Shown here in pieces: positions 44,266-53,003 of a DNA stretch of 64,000 nucleotides. The notes below the pieces were generated by a model, which saw only the letters and a program-made list of their open reading frames with translations, ran no database searches and was not told the DNA's origin. The DNA lies in contig NZ_CP107031.2 in the NCBI RefSeq assembly GCF_027474845.2, positions 3,425,001 through 3,489,000 on the forward strand, read 5' to 3'. This DNA comes from Maribacter aestuarii. GTDB taxonomy: Bacteria > Bacteroidota > Bacteroidia > Flavobacteriales > Flavobacteriaceae. How positions within the stretch are numbered: position 1 is the first letter of the stretch; each line of letters opens with the position of its first letter. The position numbers were made by a program, and so were the translations under genes.

Positions 44266-46806
44266 TTAGCTAATATAATTCCAGATATTTTTATATTTTA
44301 TCAATTGGGCGTAGGTATGCCGAATAACCAAATTTTCATGTTTTTCTAAAGCCGGATCGTCTTTTAATAGCTGTAAGGCATAATATCTAGCGGTTTTAAG
44401 AATTTCATTATCCCTAACGATATCCGCTATTTTCAAGTTTAATAACCCACTCTGTTGAGTTCCCATGATGTCGCCTGGTCCTCTGAGTTTAAGATCCACC
44501 TCTGCAATTTCAAAACCATCGTTAGTACTCACCATGGTTTCCAGTCTGGTTTTCGCTTCGGACGATAGCTTAAGGCTTGTCATGAGGATGCAGAAACTTT
44601 GGTCGGCTCCGCGACCTACACGTCCCCTTAATTGGTGCAGTTGTGATAGCCCAAAACGTTCCGCACTTTCAATAATCATTACCGAGGCATTGGGCACATT
44701 TACGCCAACTTCTATAACTGTTGTGGCTACCATAATCTGGGTTTCACCATTTACAAAACGCGCCATTTCATAATCCTTGTCGGAAGGTTTCATTTTACCG
44801 TGAACGATGGAAATTTGATACTCGGGCATTGGAAAATCACGGACTATACTTTCGTATCCGTCCATTAGATCCTTATAGTCCAGTGCCTCGGACTCTTGAA
44901 TTAATGGATAAACAACATAAATCTGTCTCCCTTTTTTAATTTCATCCCGTATAAATCTAAACACCTTTAGTCGGTTGGAGTCGTACCGATGAACGGTTTT
45001 AACGGGTTTCCGACCTGGTGGCAGTTCATCGATGACGGAAATGTCCAAATCTCCATAGAGGCTCATAGCCAAGGTCCTTGGAATTGGAGTTGCGGTCATG
45101 ACCAAAATATGTGGTGGATAGGCCCCTCCAACCTCCCCCAAGGGGAGGCTATCTAATCTCGCTATTATTTTATTGAGGACGGAATCAACATCACCTATAA
45201 TTTCTTGATTTTTAAATCGTATAACAGTATACCCAAATTCATTCAAAATCTGTGTTCTTAGTCTGTCCACCTCCAATTGAGACGGGTTGTTGTGATGTTC
45301 TCCATCAACTTCAATTATCAACTTTTTTGAGAGGCATACAAAGTCAACGATAAATTCGTCAATGATATGCTGTCTTCTAAACTTCGGCCCTAGTTGTTTG
45401 TTTTTTAGCTGCTCCCACAAAATTTTTTTAGCTTCAGTGGCTTGTTTTTTTCGTTCTTCTTGGTGTTTTTTTAAAAGATTGTATGTAGTAGGTCTGGCAG
45501 TTCGATACTTGTGATGTATTTCATTCACCCTCCCTTTGGGAGGGGTTAGGGGTGGGCTTCCTTTGTGCCAAAGCTTAGAACGTTGTGCTACACCAAAACG
45601 ATGCTGTTCATCAATAATGGCCAAGCCTAAATTTTTGAACTGTACTTTGTCCTCTAGTAAAGCATGGGTGCCAATTAGGATATTTAGCTGTCCATTTTCC
45701 AATTGCTCATGTATAGGCTTTCTTGCCGATTTTTTAACAGACCCGGTCAGTAGTTCACAAGTTATATTGATACCCTTAAGAAGTTCAGTAATACCATTAT
45801 AATGCTGGTTGGCTAAAATTTCTGTGGGTGCCATTAAGCAGGCTTGAAAACCATTATCTATGGCCAAAAGCATCACCATAACGGCCACGATGGTCTTACC
45901 CGAGCCCACATCACCTTGCAATAATCTGTTCATTTGGGCATTGCTTCCCAAATCTGCCCTGATTTCTTTAATTACCCTTTTTTGGGCGTCTGTCAGCTCA
46001 AAAGGAAGATGGTTTTGGTAAAAATTATTGAAAAGCTCCCCGACTTGGTCAAAATTGAAGCCTTTTATTTTTTGTTTGTGCAGCATATTCTTTGCAATGA
46101 GCTGCATCTGGACGTAAAATAATTCTTCAAATTTCAATCGGAATTGGGCTTTCGCCAATAATTCCTGATTTTTCGGAAAATGAATATTGAAGAGTGCTTC
46201 GCTTTTGTTCAGAAGTTTAAGTTCAAACAACAATTTGTCGGATAGCGTTTCTGCGAACTTTCCCCGTGTCTCCATAAACAACTGTTGCATCAATTTGCTA
46301 ATGACCCTATTGGTGACGCCTTTGTTACTTAATTTTTCGGTAGAAGGATAAACGGGTTGCATGTGGACTTTAAGTCCCTCTTTATGTTCTTTTAGTAGTT
46401 CCATTTCCGGATGAGGCATAGAAAACACACCATTGAACCAATTACATTTTCCAAATATCACATAGGGGATGTTGAGCTTTAAATTTTCCCTGATCCACTT
46501 TTGTCCGCGAAACCAAACCAGTTCCATTTCTCCGGTCTCATCTTGAAATTTAGCAACGAGGCGCGTACCCTTTTTTTGCTCTACTGTTTTGATATTGATT
46601 ATTTTACCAATTACTTGAACATCAGCATTACTTTTTTGCAGTTGGTTTATTTTGTAGTACTGGGTCTTATCAATATATCGGTTAGGGAACAGATTCAATA
46701 GGTCTTGATACACATAAATACCCAATTCCGATTGCAAACTCTCCGCCCTATTGGGGCCTACACCTTTTAAGTATGCAACGGGAGTTTGTAGAAAATTGGC
46801 ATTCAT
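44266..46806 (-). CDS. recG: ATP-dependent DNA helicase RecG with inserted DUF559 nuclease domain
   Basis: Superfamily 2 helicase that remodels stalled forks and Holliday junctions. The 846-residue ORF exceeds RecG's usual 700 by about 149. An N-terminal wedge/OB domain (about 60-145) precedes Walker A (LLQGDVGSGKTIVA), motif II DEQH (399-402), motif III TATPIPRT (571-578), and the C-terminal helicase lobe and TRG region (QLRGRVGRG). Between residues about 417 and 563 lies an in-frame DUF559/Vsr-like endonuclease domain (TEAKKILWEQLK, KFRRQHIIDEFIVDF, IIEVDGEHH; Asp488, Glu499, Asp501). No intein splice residues are seen, so the insert is probably kept in the mature protein. With the insert removed, the length is normal. 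Confidence 0.95.
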   Translation of the reverse strand: MNANFLQTPVAYLKGVGPNRAESLQSELGIYVYQDLLNLFPNRYIDKTQYYKINQLQKSNADVQVIGKIINIKTVEQKKGTRLVAKFQDETGEMELVWFRGQKWIRENLKLNIPYVIFGKCNWFNGVFSMPHPEMELLKEHKEGLKVHMQPVYPSTEKLSNKGVTNRVISKLMQQLFMETRGKFAETLSDKLLFELKLLNKSEALFNIHFPKNQELLAKAQFRLKFEELFYVQMQLIAKNMLHKQKIKGFNFDQVGELFNNFYQNHLPFELTDAQKRVIKEIRADLGSNAQMNRLLQGDVGSGKTIVAVMVMLLAIDNGFQACLMAPTEILANQHYNGITELLKGINITCELLTGSVKKSARKPIHEQLENGQLNILIGTHALLEDKVQFKNLGLAIIDEQHRFGVAQRSKLWHKGSPPLTPPKGRVNEIHHKYRTARPTTYNLLKKHQEERKKQATEAKKILWEQLKNKQLGPKFRRQHIIDEFIVDFVCLSKKLIIEVDGEHHNNPSQLEVDRLRTQILNEFGYTVIRFKNQEIIGDVDSVLNKIIARLDSLPLGEVGGAYPPHILVMTATPIPRTLAMSLYGDLDISVIDELPPGRKPVKTVHRYDSNRLKVFRFIRDEIKKGRQIYVVYPLIQESEALDYKDLMDGYESIVRDFPMPEYQISIVHGKMKPSDKDYEMARFVNGETQIMVATTVIEVGVNVPNASVMIIESAERFGLSQLHQLRGRVGRGADQSFCILMTSLKLSSEAKTRLETMVSTNDGFEIAEVDLKLRGPGDIMGTQQSGLLNLKIADIVRDNEILKTARYYALQLLKDDPALEKHENLVIRHTYAQLIKYKNIWNYIS
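45122..45557 (-). mobile_element. Putative mobile DUF559 nuclease module inside recG
   Basis: About 436 bp bounded by imperfect terminal inverted repeats of some 27-30 bp. Each repeat contains a perfect hairpin: CCTCCCC-CAA-GGGGAGG (45132-45148) and CCCTCCC-TTT-GGGAGGG (45528-45544). The outer arms are GCCCCTCCAA and, inverted, GCCCACCCCTAAC. The element encodes one open frame through both repeats, joined to the recG frame on both sides. In the protein the repeats read as PPLTPPKG and LPLGEVGGAYPP. Such GC-rich palindromes next to DUF559 genes suggest a small mobile element, but transposition is inferred. Confidence 0.7.
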
Positions 46807-46958
46807 TCAACGAATTTAGGTATAAGCCCCTTAATCGACAAAAGAGATAGGTAGCGTTATTTTACTGTTTTAGCTAAAAAAAAATCACGCCGAACACTAG
46901 GTTTATCTATACGATTCTAAAGCCCTAAATTTGGCTCATGTTTTGCTTATTATTGATT

Positions 46959-49040
46959 ATGAGAAGGTTTTTCATTTTATTATTTCTTTTTTCATTTTTA
47001 ACTACTAATGCTCAAAATCAGGATAAAGTAGATTTTATTCATGGGGATGTTCTCATCGAACCAATTCCAAAGAATAAGTCAATAAATGGCTCTGTGGTCT
47101 ATGGGTTTGAGGTATTGGCCAATGTAGATTCTATTTTTTTGGACGCAAAAAATCTTGAGGTCTCCAAAGTTCTTCTAGACGGAAAGCCAATTGAATATTT
47201 AAATGACGGTCATATACTATCCATTCGAAATAGATTTAAAAAGAATAAAAATCATGAACTACGTATACACTATTCCTGCAAGCCAGAACAGACCGTCTAC
47301 TTTATAGGTTGGAACGATTCTATAACGGGTAACGAACAAGTTTGGACGCAAGGCCAAGGAAAATATACGAGTCGTTGGTTGCCCAGTTTTGATGATATGG
47401 CAGAAAAGGTGGAGTTTGACTTCAGAATTATCGCTAACAAAAAACTTCAAGTAATTGCCAACGGCGAACTTATTGGCAAGGAAGTAGGTCAGGAAAAGGT
47501 AACGTGGAATTATGATATGAAAAATCCCATGAGCAGTTATTTACTTGCTTTTGCCATGGGCGATTACAATAAGCAAGAATTGGTTTCTTCTTCTGGAATT
47601 CCCTTGATAAACTATTTTTATCCTCAGGATAGTTTAAGGGTCGAGCCTACTTACAGATATACAAAGGAAATCTTTGATTTTTTGGAAAAGGAAATCGGTG
47701 TAGTATATCCTTGGCAGAATTACAAACAAATTCCAGTTCGTGATTTCCTCTATGCCGGAATGGAAAATACGGGAACCACAATTTTCTCCGATCAGTATAT
47801 GATTGATTCCATCGCTTTTGTAGATAAGAATTATGTTAACGTAAATGCGCATGAATTGGCACACCAATGGTTTGGAAATCTGGTGACCGAAAAAAATGGG
47901 GAACACCATTGGTTGCACGAGGGTTTTGCTACCTACTATGCCTATTTAACGGAACAGCAGTTATTTGGTGATGACCATTATTATTGGAACTTATTTAAAA
48001 CGGCCAATGAACTTCAGCAACTTTCGGAGAGGGGAGAAGGTCAATCTCTATTGGACCCAAAGGCAAGTAGTCTAACTTTTTACGAAAAGGGGGCATGGGC
48101 TCTGGTATTACTTAGGGATTTGGTGGGGGACAAAGCTTTTAAGAACGGAATCCAAAAATACTTGAAAAGGTATCAGTTTAATACTGTTACCATTTCCAAC
48201 TTCTTTGATGAGATGGCATCGGCAAGTGGAAAGGATTTATCGGTTTTCAGGAGAGACTGGTTGGAATCAACCTCATTCCCATTCAAAGAAGCGATGGAAA
48301 AATTAGGCCAGAAATCGCCTTCCGTTAAACTGTTCTTACAAATGGAAGCGGAAATAAAAACTGCTCAAAGTGATACTATTGATTATTTGAAATATTGGAA
48401 CAGAGGCAATTCCATACAGCTACAAATCCGAATGCTCGAAAAGTATAGGGCCGCATTACCTTCAGAACTTTTAGACAAGGCATTTCAATCGGATACGGTA
48501 CCCGTCAGGCAAGCATTACTGAATCAGAAGGGGGTAAACAATTTAATGACGACAGGGCAATTATTATCCTTGCTTTCAGACAGGAGCTATATTACCAAGG
48601 AAATGGCCCTGTTTAATCTATGGCAGTATTATCCCGTAGATAGAGACAAATATTTAGAAATCACCAAAGATGTTATCGGACTGCCCAATAAAAATGTGCG
48701 CCTACTATGGTTGACTTTAGCTATACTAACGGCGAATTATAACCAATCAAATACGCAAGATTATTTTAGGGAGTTGAACTCGTATACGGGCCCGGAATAT
48801 TCCTTTGAAATACGGCAGAATGCCTTTTTTTATCTAAAAGAAGCTTTTAAGCTTAATTATCAAAGCCTTGTTAATTTAATCTGTGCTACAAACCATCATG
48901 CCTGGCAGTTCAAGAAATTCGCCCGAAATTTAGTTGATGATTTACTTAAGGACCCGGACTACTTCTTGAGAATGCAGCAACTGGCTGAGGAACTAAAAGA
49001 CGACGATTTGCGTTATATTCATACTAAATTTAAGAATTAA
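46959..49040 (+). CDS. M1 family metallopeptidase (aminopeptidase)
   Basis: Secreted gluzincin aminopeptidase of about 693 residues. The ATG at 46959 (MRRFFILLFLFSFLTTNAQ) gives a standard signal peptide, whereas an ATG 21 bp upstream would add seven hydrophobic residues. The exopeptidase motif is YAGMENTGTT, and the zinc site is HELAHQWFGNLVT with the third ligand Glu in LHEGFATYYAYL. A C-terminal helical region of about 250 residues follows, as in M1 enzymes. It releases N-terminal amino acids from peptides in the periplasm. The stop overlaps the ATG of the patatin gene by one base (TAATG), so both are coupled. Confidence 0.93.
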   Translation: MRRFFILLFLFSFLTTNAQNQDKVDFIHGDVLIEPIPKNKSINGSVVYGFEVLANVDSIFLDAKNLEVSKVLLDGKPIEYLNDGHILSIRNRFKKNKNHELRIHYSCKPEQTVYFIGWNDSITGNEQVWTQGQGKYTSRWLPSFDDMAEKVEFDFRIIANKKLQVIANGELIGKEVGQEKVTWNYDMKNPMSSYLLAFAMGDYNKQELVSSSGIPLINYFYPQDSLRVEPTYRYTKEIFDFLEKEIGVVYPWQNYKQIPVRDFLYAGMENTGTTIFSDQYMIDSIAFVDKNYVNVNAHELAHQWFGNLVTEKNGEHHWLHEGFATYYAYLTEQQLFGDDHYYWNLFKTANELQQLSERGEGQSLLDPKASSLTFYEKGAWALVLLRDLVGDKAFKNGIQKYLKRYQFNTVTISNFFDEMASASGKDLSVFRRDWLESTSFPFKEAMEKLGQKSPSVKLFLQMEAEIKTAQSDTIDYLKYWNRGNSIQLQIRMLEKYRAALPSELLDKAFQSDTVPVRQALLNQKGVNNLMTTGQLLSLLSDRSYITKEMALFNLWQYYPVDRDKYLEITKDVIGLPNKNVRLLWLTLAILTANYNQSNTQDYFRELNSYTGPEYSFEIRQNAFFYLKEAFKLNYQSLVNLICATNHHAWQFKKFARNLVDDLLKDPDYFLRMQQLAEELKDDDLRYIHTKFKN

Positions 49041-49954
49041 TGCGTGCACTGGTCATTTCTGGAGGTGGTAGTAAAGGTGCTTTTGCCGGAGGAGTTGCAC
49101 AGTTCCTTATTCAAGAATCGGGAAAAAAATATGATTTGTTCGTGGGCACCTCTACTGGTAGTTTGTTGATTTCCCACCTAGCATTAGGCAAACTTGATAA
49201 AATCAAGGATATTTATTCCAATGTAAATCAGAAGAGCATTTTCAATAATTGCCCCTTTCTCATACGGAAAAAGTATGGTGTTGATGAAATTTCGATTAAT
49301 CACTGGAACGTTCTTAAAAATCTAGCTACCGGTAAAAAAACTTTTGGGGAAAGTGAGAATTTAAGGGAACTGATAGAAAACAGTATCACCAAAGAAGAAT
49401 TTAAGCAATTAAAGGAAGGGAATCCGGATGTTGTAATAACGGTATCCAACCTCTCCTTGAACCAAGTAGAATACAAGACGTTAAAAGAATGTACTTATGA
49501 TGATTATTGTGATTGGGTCTGGATTTCTTCCAACTACACTCCTTTCATGAGTTTGGTGCGTAAAAATGGTTGCGAGTATGCGGACGGCGGATTGGGCAGT
49601 ATTGTTCCTATTGAGGAGGCCATTCGCCGTGGAGCTACGGAAGTGGACGTGGTCGTATTGCATACAGAGGTAACTTACTACAATAGAATGCCTTCACGAA
49701 ATCCTTTTGAGCTATTAACGACAATGATGAGTTTTATCTTAGATCGTATAGAAACCAACAATATTAGAATTGGAAAGCTAGTGGCCAATCAGAATAATGC
49801 TATCATCAACTTGTATTATACGCCAACCATTCTAACCACAAATTCCTTAATTTTTGATAAGGATAAAATGACACTTTGGTGGAAGAGAGGCTATTTATAC
49901 GCAAAGAATAAGAACGAAGAGACAAACCCCATCGAGCCTAACGAACATGAATAA
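49040..49954 (+). CDS. Patatin-like phospholipase family protein
   Basis: Patatin-fold lipid acyl hydrolase of 304 residues without a signal peptide. The oxyanion glycine motif is SGGGSKGAFAGG (residues 7-18), the nucleophile is Ser38 in FVGTSTGSLL, and the catalytic Asp lies in YADGGLGSIVP. The Ser-Asp dyad is therefore complete. It is translationally coupled to the M1 peptidase through TAATG. Cytoplasmic phospholipid turnover is the usual role, and the substrate here is unknown. Confidence 0.92.
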   Translation: MRALVISGGGSKGAFAGGVAQFLIQESGKKYDLFVGTSTGSLLISHLALGKLDKIKDIYSNVNQKSIFNNCPFLIRKKYGVDEISINHWNVLKNLATGKKTFGESENLRELIENSITKEEFKQLKEGNPDVVITVSNLSLNQVEYKTLKECTYDDYCDWVWISSNYTPFMSLVRKNGCEYADGGLGSIVPIEEAIRRGATEVDVVVLHTEVTYYNRMPSRNPFELLTTMMSFILDRIETNNIRIGKLVANQNNAIINLYYTPTILTTNSLIFDKDKMTLWWKRGYLYAKNKNEETNPIEPNEHE

Positions 49955-49979
49955 GTCAGTAGTCAGTTGTCAGTAGTCA
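49955..49979. repeat. Heptamer tandem repeat GTCAGTW
   Basis: GTCAGTA, GTCAGTT and GTCAGTA followed by GTCA, immediately after the patatin stop codon. It is a shorter array of the same 7-bp class as those at 38963-39090, with a different unit. The unit contains TTGTCAG, a heptamer known as an STRR in cyanobacteria. Confidence 0.85.
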
Positions 49980-50059
49980 AAACTACTTTTTTGAGTAGTT
50001 CAACCCACAAACTCCTATTTACTTTTTCCTTGCACTTGCTTCTTGAACTTGAATTTTCC

Positions 50060-50578
50060 CTACCAGAGTTCTCCAATTTCCTTTTTAACAAAAGAAAGAG
50101 CAGTGGCGGAAGGAGAAGCTTTTTCCATGGTTTCGGTTAAAATGTCTTCTCTCAGTTTATCGGCAGATTCCGTTTCACTCATGGCCGCCTTACGAATCAT
50201 TTGTACCGTGGCATTCTTGGCCGCTTTGATGATGTTCCAACACTCATCCGTCATATAAATCTGTTGGGATAAATTGTGGTCGAACTCCGTTTCAATACTT
50301 TTTATTAATTGATTTTCATAAGCTGATTTATCTTTCGTAAGTGGTGCTACACGCACAACCAAGCTCGGAAGTGCCATACGTTCTAGAAATAGCGCCATAC
50401 GCTCATATGCCTGTAGGCGTATAGGCAGTGTGTCCTTTTGCGAATCTTTGTGCAATAAAAAACGTCTTCTGCCTTCTTCATTATTGGTATGCATCCTAAA
50501 AAAGTAAAAGGCAATAGCTCCCGTCACGACGGATGGCAATAAATAAGCAAAGAGTTGAAAAATTTGGTCTGAGGTCAT
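50060..50578 (-). CDS. Conserved membrane-anchored flavobacterial protein (DUF7935-like)
   Basis: Protein of 172 residues. One N-terminal transmembrane helix (about residues 8-26, FAYLLPSVVTGAIAFYFF) is followed by a charged cytoplasmic domain. Conserved-looking blocks are RLQAYERMALFLERM, VRVAPLTKDKSAYENQL and DHNLSQQIYMTDECWNIIKAAKNAT. From memory it resembles the Bacteroidota DUF7935 family, and no function is known. It precedes the frameshifted OmpA-like gene on the same strand order, with 99 bp between them. Confidence 0.7.
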   Translation of the reverse strand: MTSDQIFQLFAYLLPSVVTGAIAFYFFRMHTNNEEGRRRFLLHKDSQKDTLPIRLQAYERMALFLERMALPSLVVRVAPLTKDKSAYENQLIKSIETEFDHNLSQQIYMTDECWNIIKAAKNATVQMIRKAAMSETESADKLREDILTETMEKASPSATALSFVKKEIGELW

Positions 50579-50677
50579 TTTCTGAGCATTTAAAAAAATT
50601 AATTATCTATTTTATGACTCTAAAACGACTAATTTATTCAATTATTATAGTAGGTAATCGATGAAATGCATGTTTTT

Positions 50678-51447
50678 TTAATTCTTCATTTCATCTTTTG
50701 CATTTGAGTAAAAAGCTTTATAGTCCGGATGTATCCTGATTTGAATACTCTCTTTAAATCCTCCGTCCCCTGCTTTCACAGAAAGTCGTAAACCACTAAC
50801 TGAATTTTCTTTGACAAGCTGTTGTGCTACTGCGGTGGCTTGGCTCAAGGCAACATCGAATTCACCAGTAATTGACATTCCTGTTATCGTAATGGCAGAT
50901 TGCGGACTTGCGTTAATAAGTTTGGCCACGTTCGATAGCCAATCTTTGGAGGAGTCTAAAAGACTGCTCCCTAAACCATCCGAAAAGAAAAAGTTCAAGT
51001 TTTCTGAAAGTATTACAACCCCGTCGTTGACTTGTACTTTTGCATTTTCGCCCATGGTCCTTTTGGCATTGGTTAATACTACCAAAGCTGTAGAATCATT
51101 AGAGGCAAAACCGTCGACAAGCCCTTTTAATTGAGCTTCTTTTCGCTCTAAAGTGGCGAGCGTTTTATTAATGTTTTCTGAATTCTGACTGGATAGTGCC
51201 GCAAAACTATTCAGGTTTTTCATAAGGGTGGCATTGGCATCCTGAAGTTCGCTAACCTGACTTTGAAGTTCATTGGCCTTTATAAGGCTAATTTTTTCGT
51301 TTTGTTTCGCGTTGGAAATGATACGATTTACAGAATCAAGCTTAAATTTCAATTCTTGATTCTGGGCGATAAGCTCACTTTTTTTTGTGCAGTTATAGCT
51401 GTAAAGGTTAAAAGTGTTATTAGGGATAATAGTATAGTTCTTTTCAT
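50678..51447 (-). pseudogene. OmpA-like coiled-coil protein, frameshifted in an A-tract
   Basis: The gene starts at the ATG 51447 with a clean signal peptide (MKRTILLSLITLLTFTAITAQ). The frame breaks at an A8 tract (T8 at 51379-51386 on plus) and stops 10 codons later. The second frame begins SELIAQNQELKFKLDS and continues for 224 residues. One extra A (A9) joins both frames exactly. The remainder has a coiled coil (about residues 1-75) and a degenerate OmpA/MotB-like domain (VVILSENLNFFFSDGL, ITITGMSITGEF) that resembles the intact lipoprotein at 58578-59435. The TGHTDD-like peptidoglycan-binding residues are not preserved. Either a decayed paralogue, a sequencing undercall or a slippage site. 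Confidence 0.7.
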
Positions 51448-51683
51448 ATGAATCATTCTTTTTTATAAGCGACGACCAAGATACGAACAGTCTTTTAATT
51501 CTTGCAAACCATTAATAAGGAACTTATTTTTGAAAATTAGCTACTATTGATTAACGCAGGTACTCACTAATAACGTCTAGCCGTCTACAATGGCTTCCGA
51601 CCATTGGAAAATTGGATTTAGTTTTAAGGTAATCTATAGATAATAACACCCCATATCGCCACCAAAAATTTGGCTAATAAAAT

Positions 51684-52994
51684 TTAACCTTTTGGTTTGT
51701 TTTCCAATATTGGCGTTTTATCACTGTTCAAATAATCTAAACTCATTTCAGTAAGTGCCCTAACGCCTAATAATAAGTCGCTATCATCAATCTTAAAATC
51801 AGGTGTATGATGTGGAAAAGACTCAGTATTTCCGGGGGTCATACCGCCTAAGAAAAAGAAAAATCCAGGTGCTTCCCTTTGAAAATAGGAAAAATCTTCG
51901 GCTCCAGTAATTGCTTTATGTGTTTGGATGTTGGCTTCTCCCGCAACCCGCCTTATGGTAGGCAGCATTTGTTCTACCAATTCAGGATTATTATAGGTAA
52001 TATCCGTAGCATCCATAATCTCACAGGTAGCGGTTCCGCCATAAGCCTTAGCAATGGTTTCTACCATTTCAACCATTCGCTTGTTTAACTTATCCTTCAT
52101 GTCATAATCTAAAGTCCGGATTGTACCAATCATCTCCGCACTTTCAGGAATGATATTAGAACGGACTCCACTTTTAATTTTACCTACGGTAATTACAGCC
52201 GCCTCTTCCGTTAAATCCGTTTCTCTACTGATAATGGTCTGTAACCCATCAATAATTTTAGCACTAATCAAAATTGGATCTACCCCTGACCATGGTCTTG
52301 AGCCGTGACTTTGTTTGCCTTTTACATTTATGGTAAAACTCTGGGCTGCCGCCATCGCACCACCAGATTTATACTTTATTGTGCCAACAGGTGTTTGAGA
52401 ATTGATGTGTAAACCAAAAATAGCGTCCACCTTAGGATTTTCCATAACACCTTCCTTCACCATTAAAAGTGCACCACCTTCTTCTCCAGGGGGCGGACCT
52501 TCCTCCGAAGGTTGAAAAATAAACTTTATAGTACCTTTAATTTTGTCCTTGTTCTTGGACATGACTTCAGCTACGCCCATTAGAATGGCTGTATGCGTAT
52601 CGTGGCCACAGGCGTGCATAACCCCTACTTTTTCTCCTAAATATTCGGAGGTTACGGTCGATTTATACGGAAGGTCGTTGCGTTCAACTACTGGCAGCGC
52701 ATCTATATCCGCACGTAACGCAACTACTTTCCCTGGTTTATTTCCCTTTAATATTCCGACCACTCCCGTATAGGCAACGCCTGTTTGAACTTCTATGCCT
52801 AAGGATTCTAGATGTTTCGCAATTTTTTCTGCCGTTTTAAACTCCCTATTACCCAACTCCGGATTTTGGTGAATGTCCCTGCGCCATTCAATCACCTTGT
52901 TTTCAATTGCGGCATAATCCTTTTCTAGTTTAGGGCCTTGCGCATAAGCGGAAAAGCCAAACAGAAAAATGGCCAAAAGAGTAATTTTTTTCAT
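51684..52994 (-). CDS. M20 family amidohydrolase/peptidase
   Basis: Secreted metal-dependent amidohydrolase of 436 residues. A signal peptide (MKKITLLAIFLFGFSAYAQ) is followed by the M20D-type catalytic domain. It has VALRADIDALPV, MHACGHDTHTAILMGVA, FQPSEEGPPPGEEGG, and the dimerisation domain (QSHGSRPWSGVDP), closing with TGAEDFSYF. Homologues hydrolyse N-acyl amino acids, hippurate or indole-3-acetyl conjugates. Location should be periplasmic. It follows the DsrE-like gene by 9 bp and is likely cotranscribed with it. Confidence 0.93.
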   Translation of the reverse strand: MKKITLLAIFLFGFSAYAQGPKLEKDYAAIENKVIEWRRDIHQNPELGNREFKTAEKIAKHLESLGIEVQTGVAYTGVVGILKGNKPGKVVALRADIDALPVVERNDLPYKSTVTSEYLGEKVGVMHACGHDTHTAILMGVAEVMSKNKDKIKGTIKFIFQPSEEGPPPGEEGGALLMVKEGVMENPKVDAIFGLHINSQTPVGTIKYKSGGAMAAAQSFTINVKGKQSHGSRPWSGVDPILISAKIIDGLQTIISRETDLTEEAAVITVGKIKSGVRSNIIPESAEMIGTIRTLDYDMKDKLNKRMVEMVETIAKAYGGTATCEIMDATDITYNNPELVEQMLPTIRRVAGEANIQTHKAITGAEDFSYFQREAPGFFFFLGGMTPGNTESFPHHTPDFKIDDSDLLLGVRALTEMSLDYLNSDKTPILENKPKG

Positions 52995-53003
52995 AATCTA
53001 TAT

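Noticed and set aside
45109..45561. The recG insert as an intein
   Set aside because: No Cys/Ser/Thr at a splice junction with a terminal His-Asn, and no intein blocks. The inserted domain is a bare DUF559 nuclease with Pro/Gly linkers.
50678..51352. Treating the downstream frame at 51352 as an intact gene with a TTG start
   Set aside because: It would lack a signal peptide, while a perfect one lies just upstream in the adjacent frame, separated only by the A8 tract.
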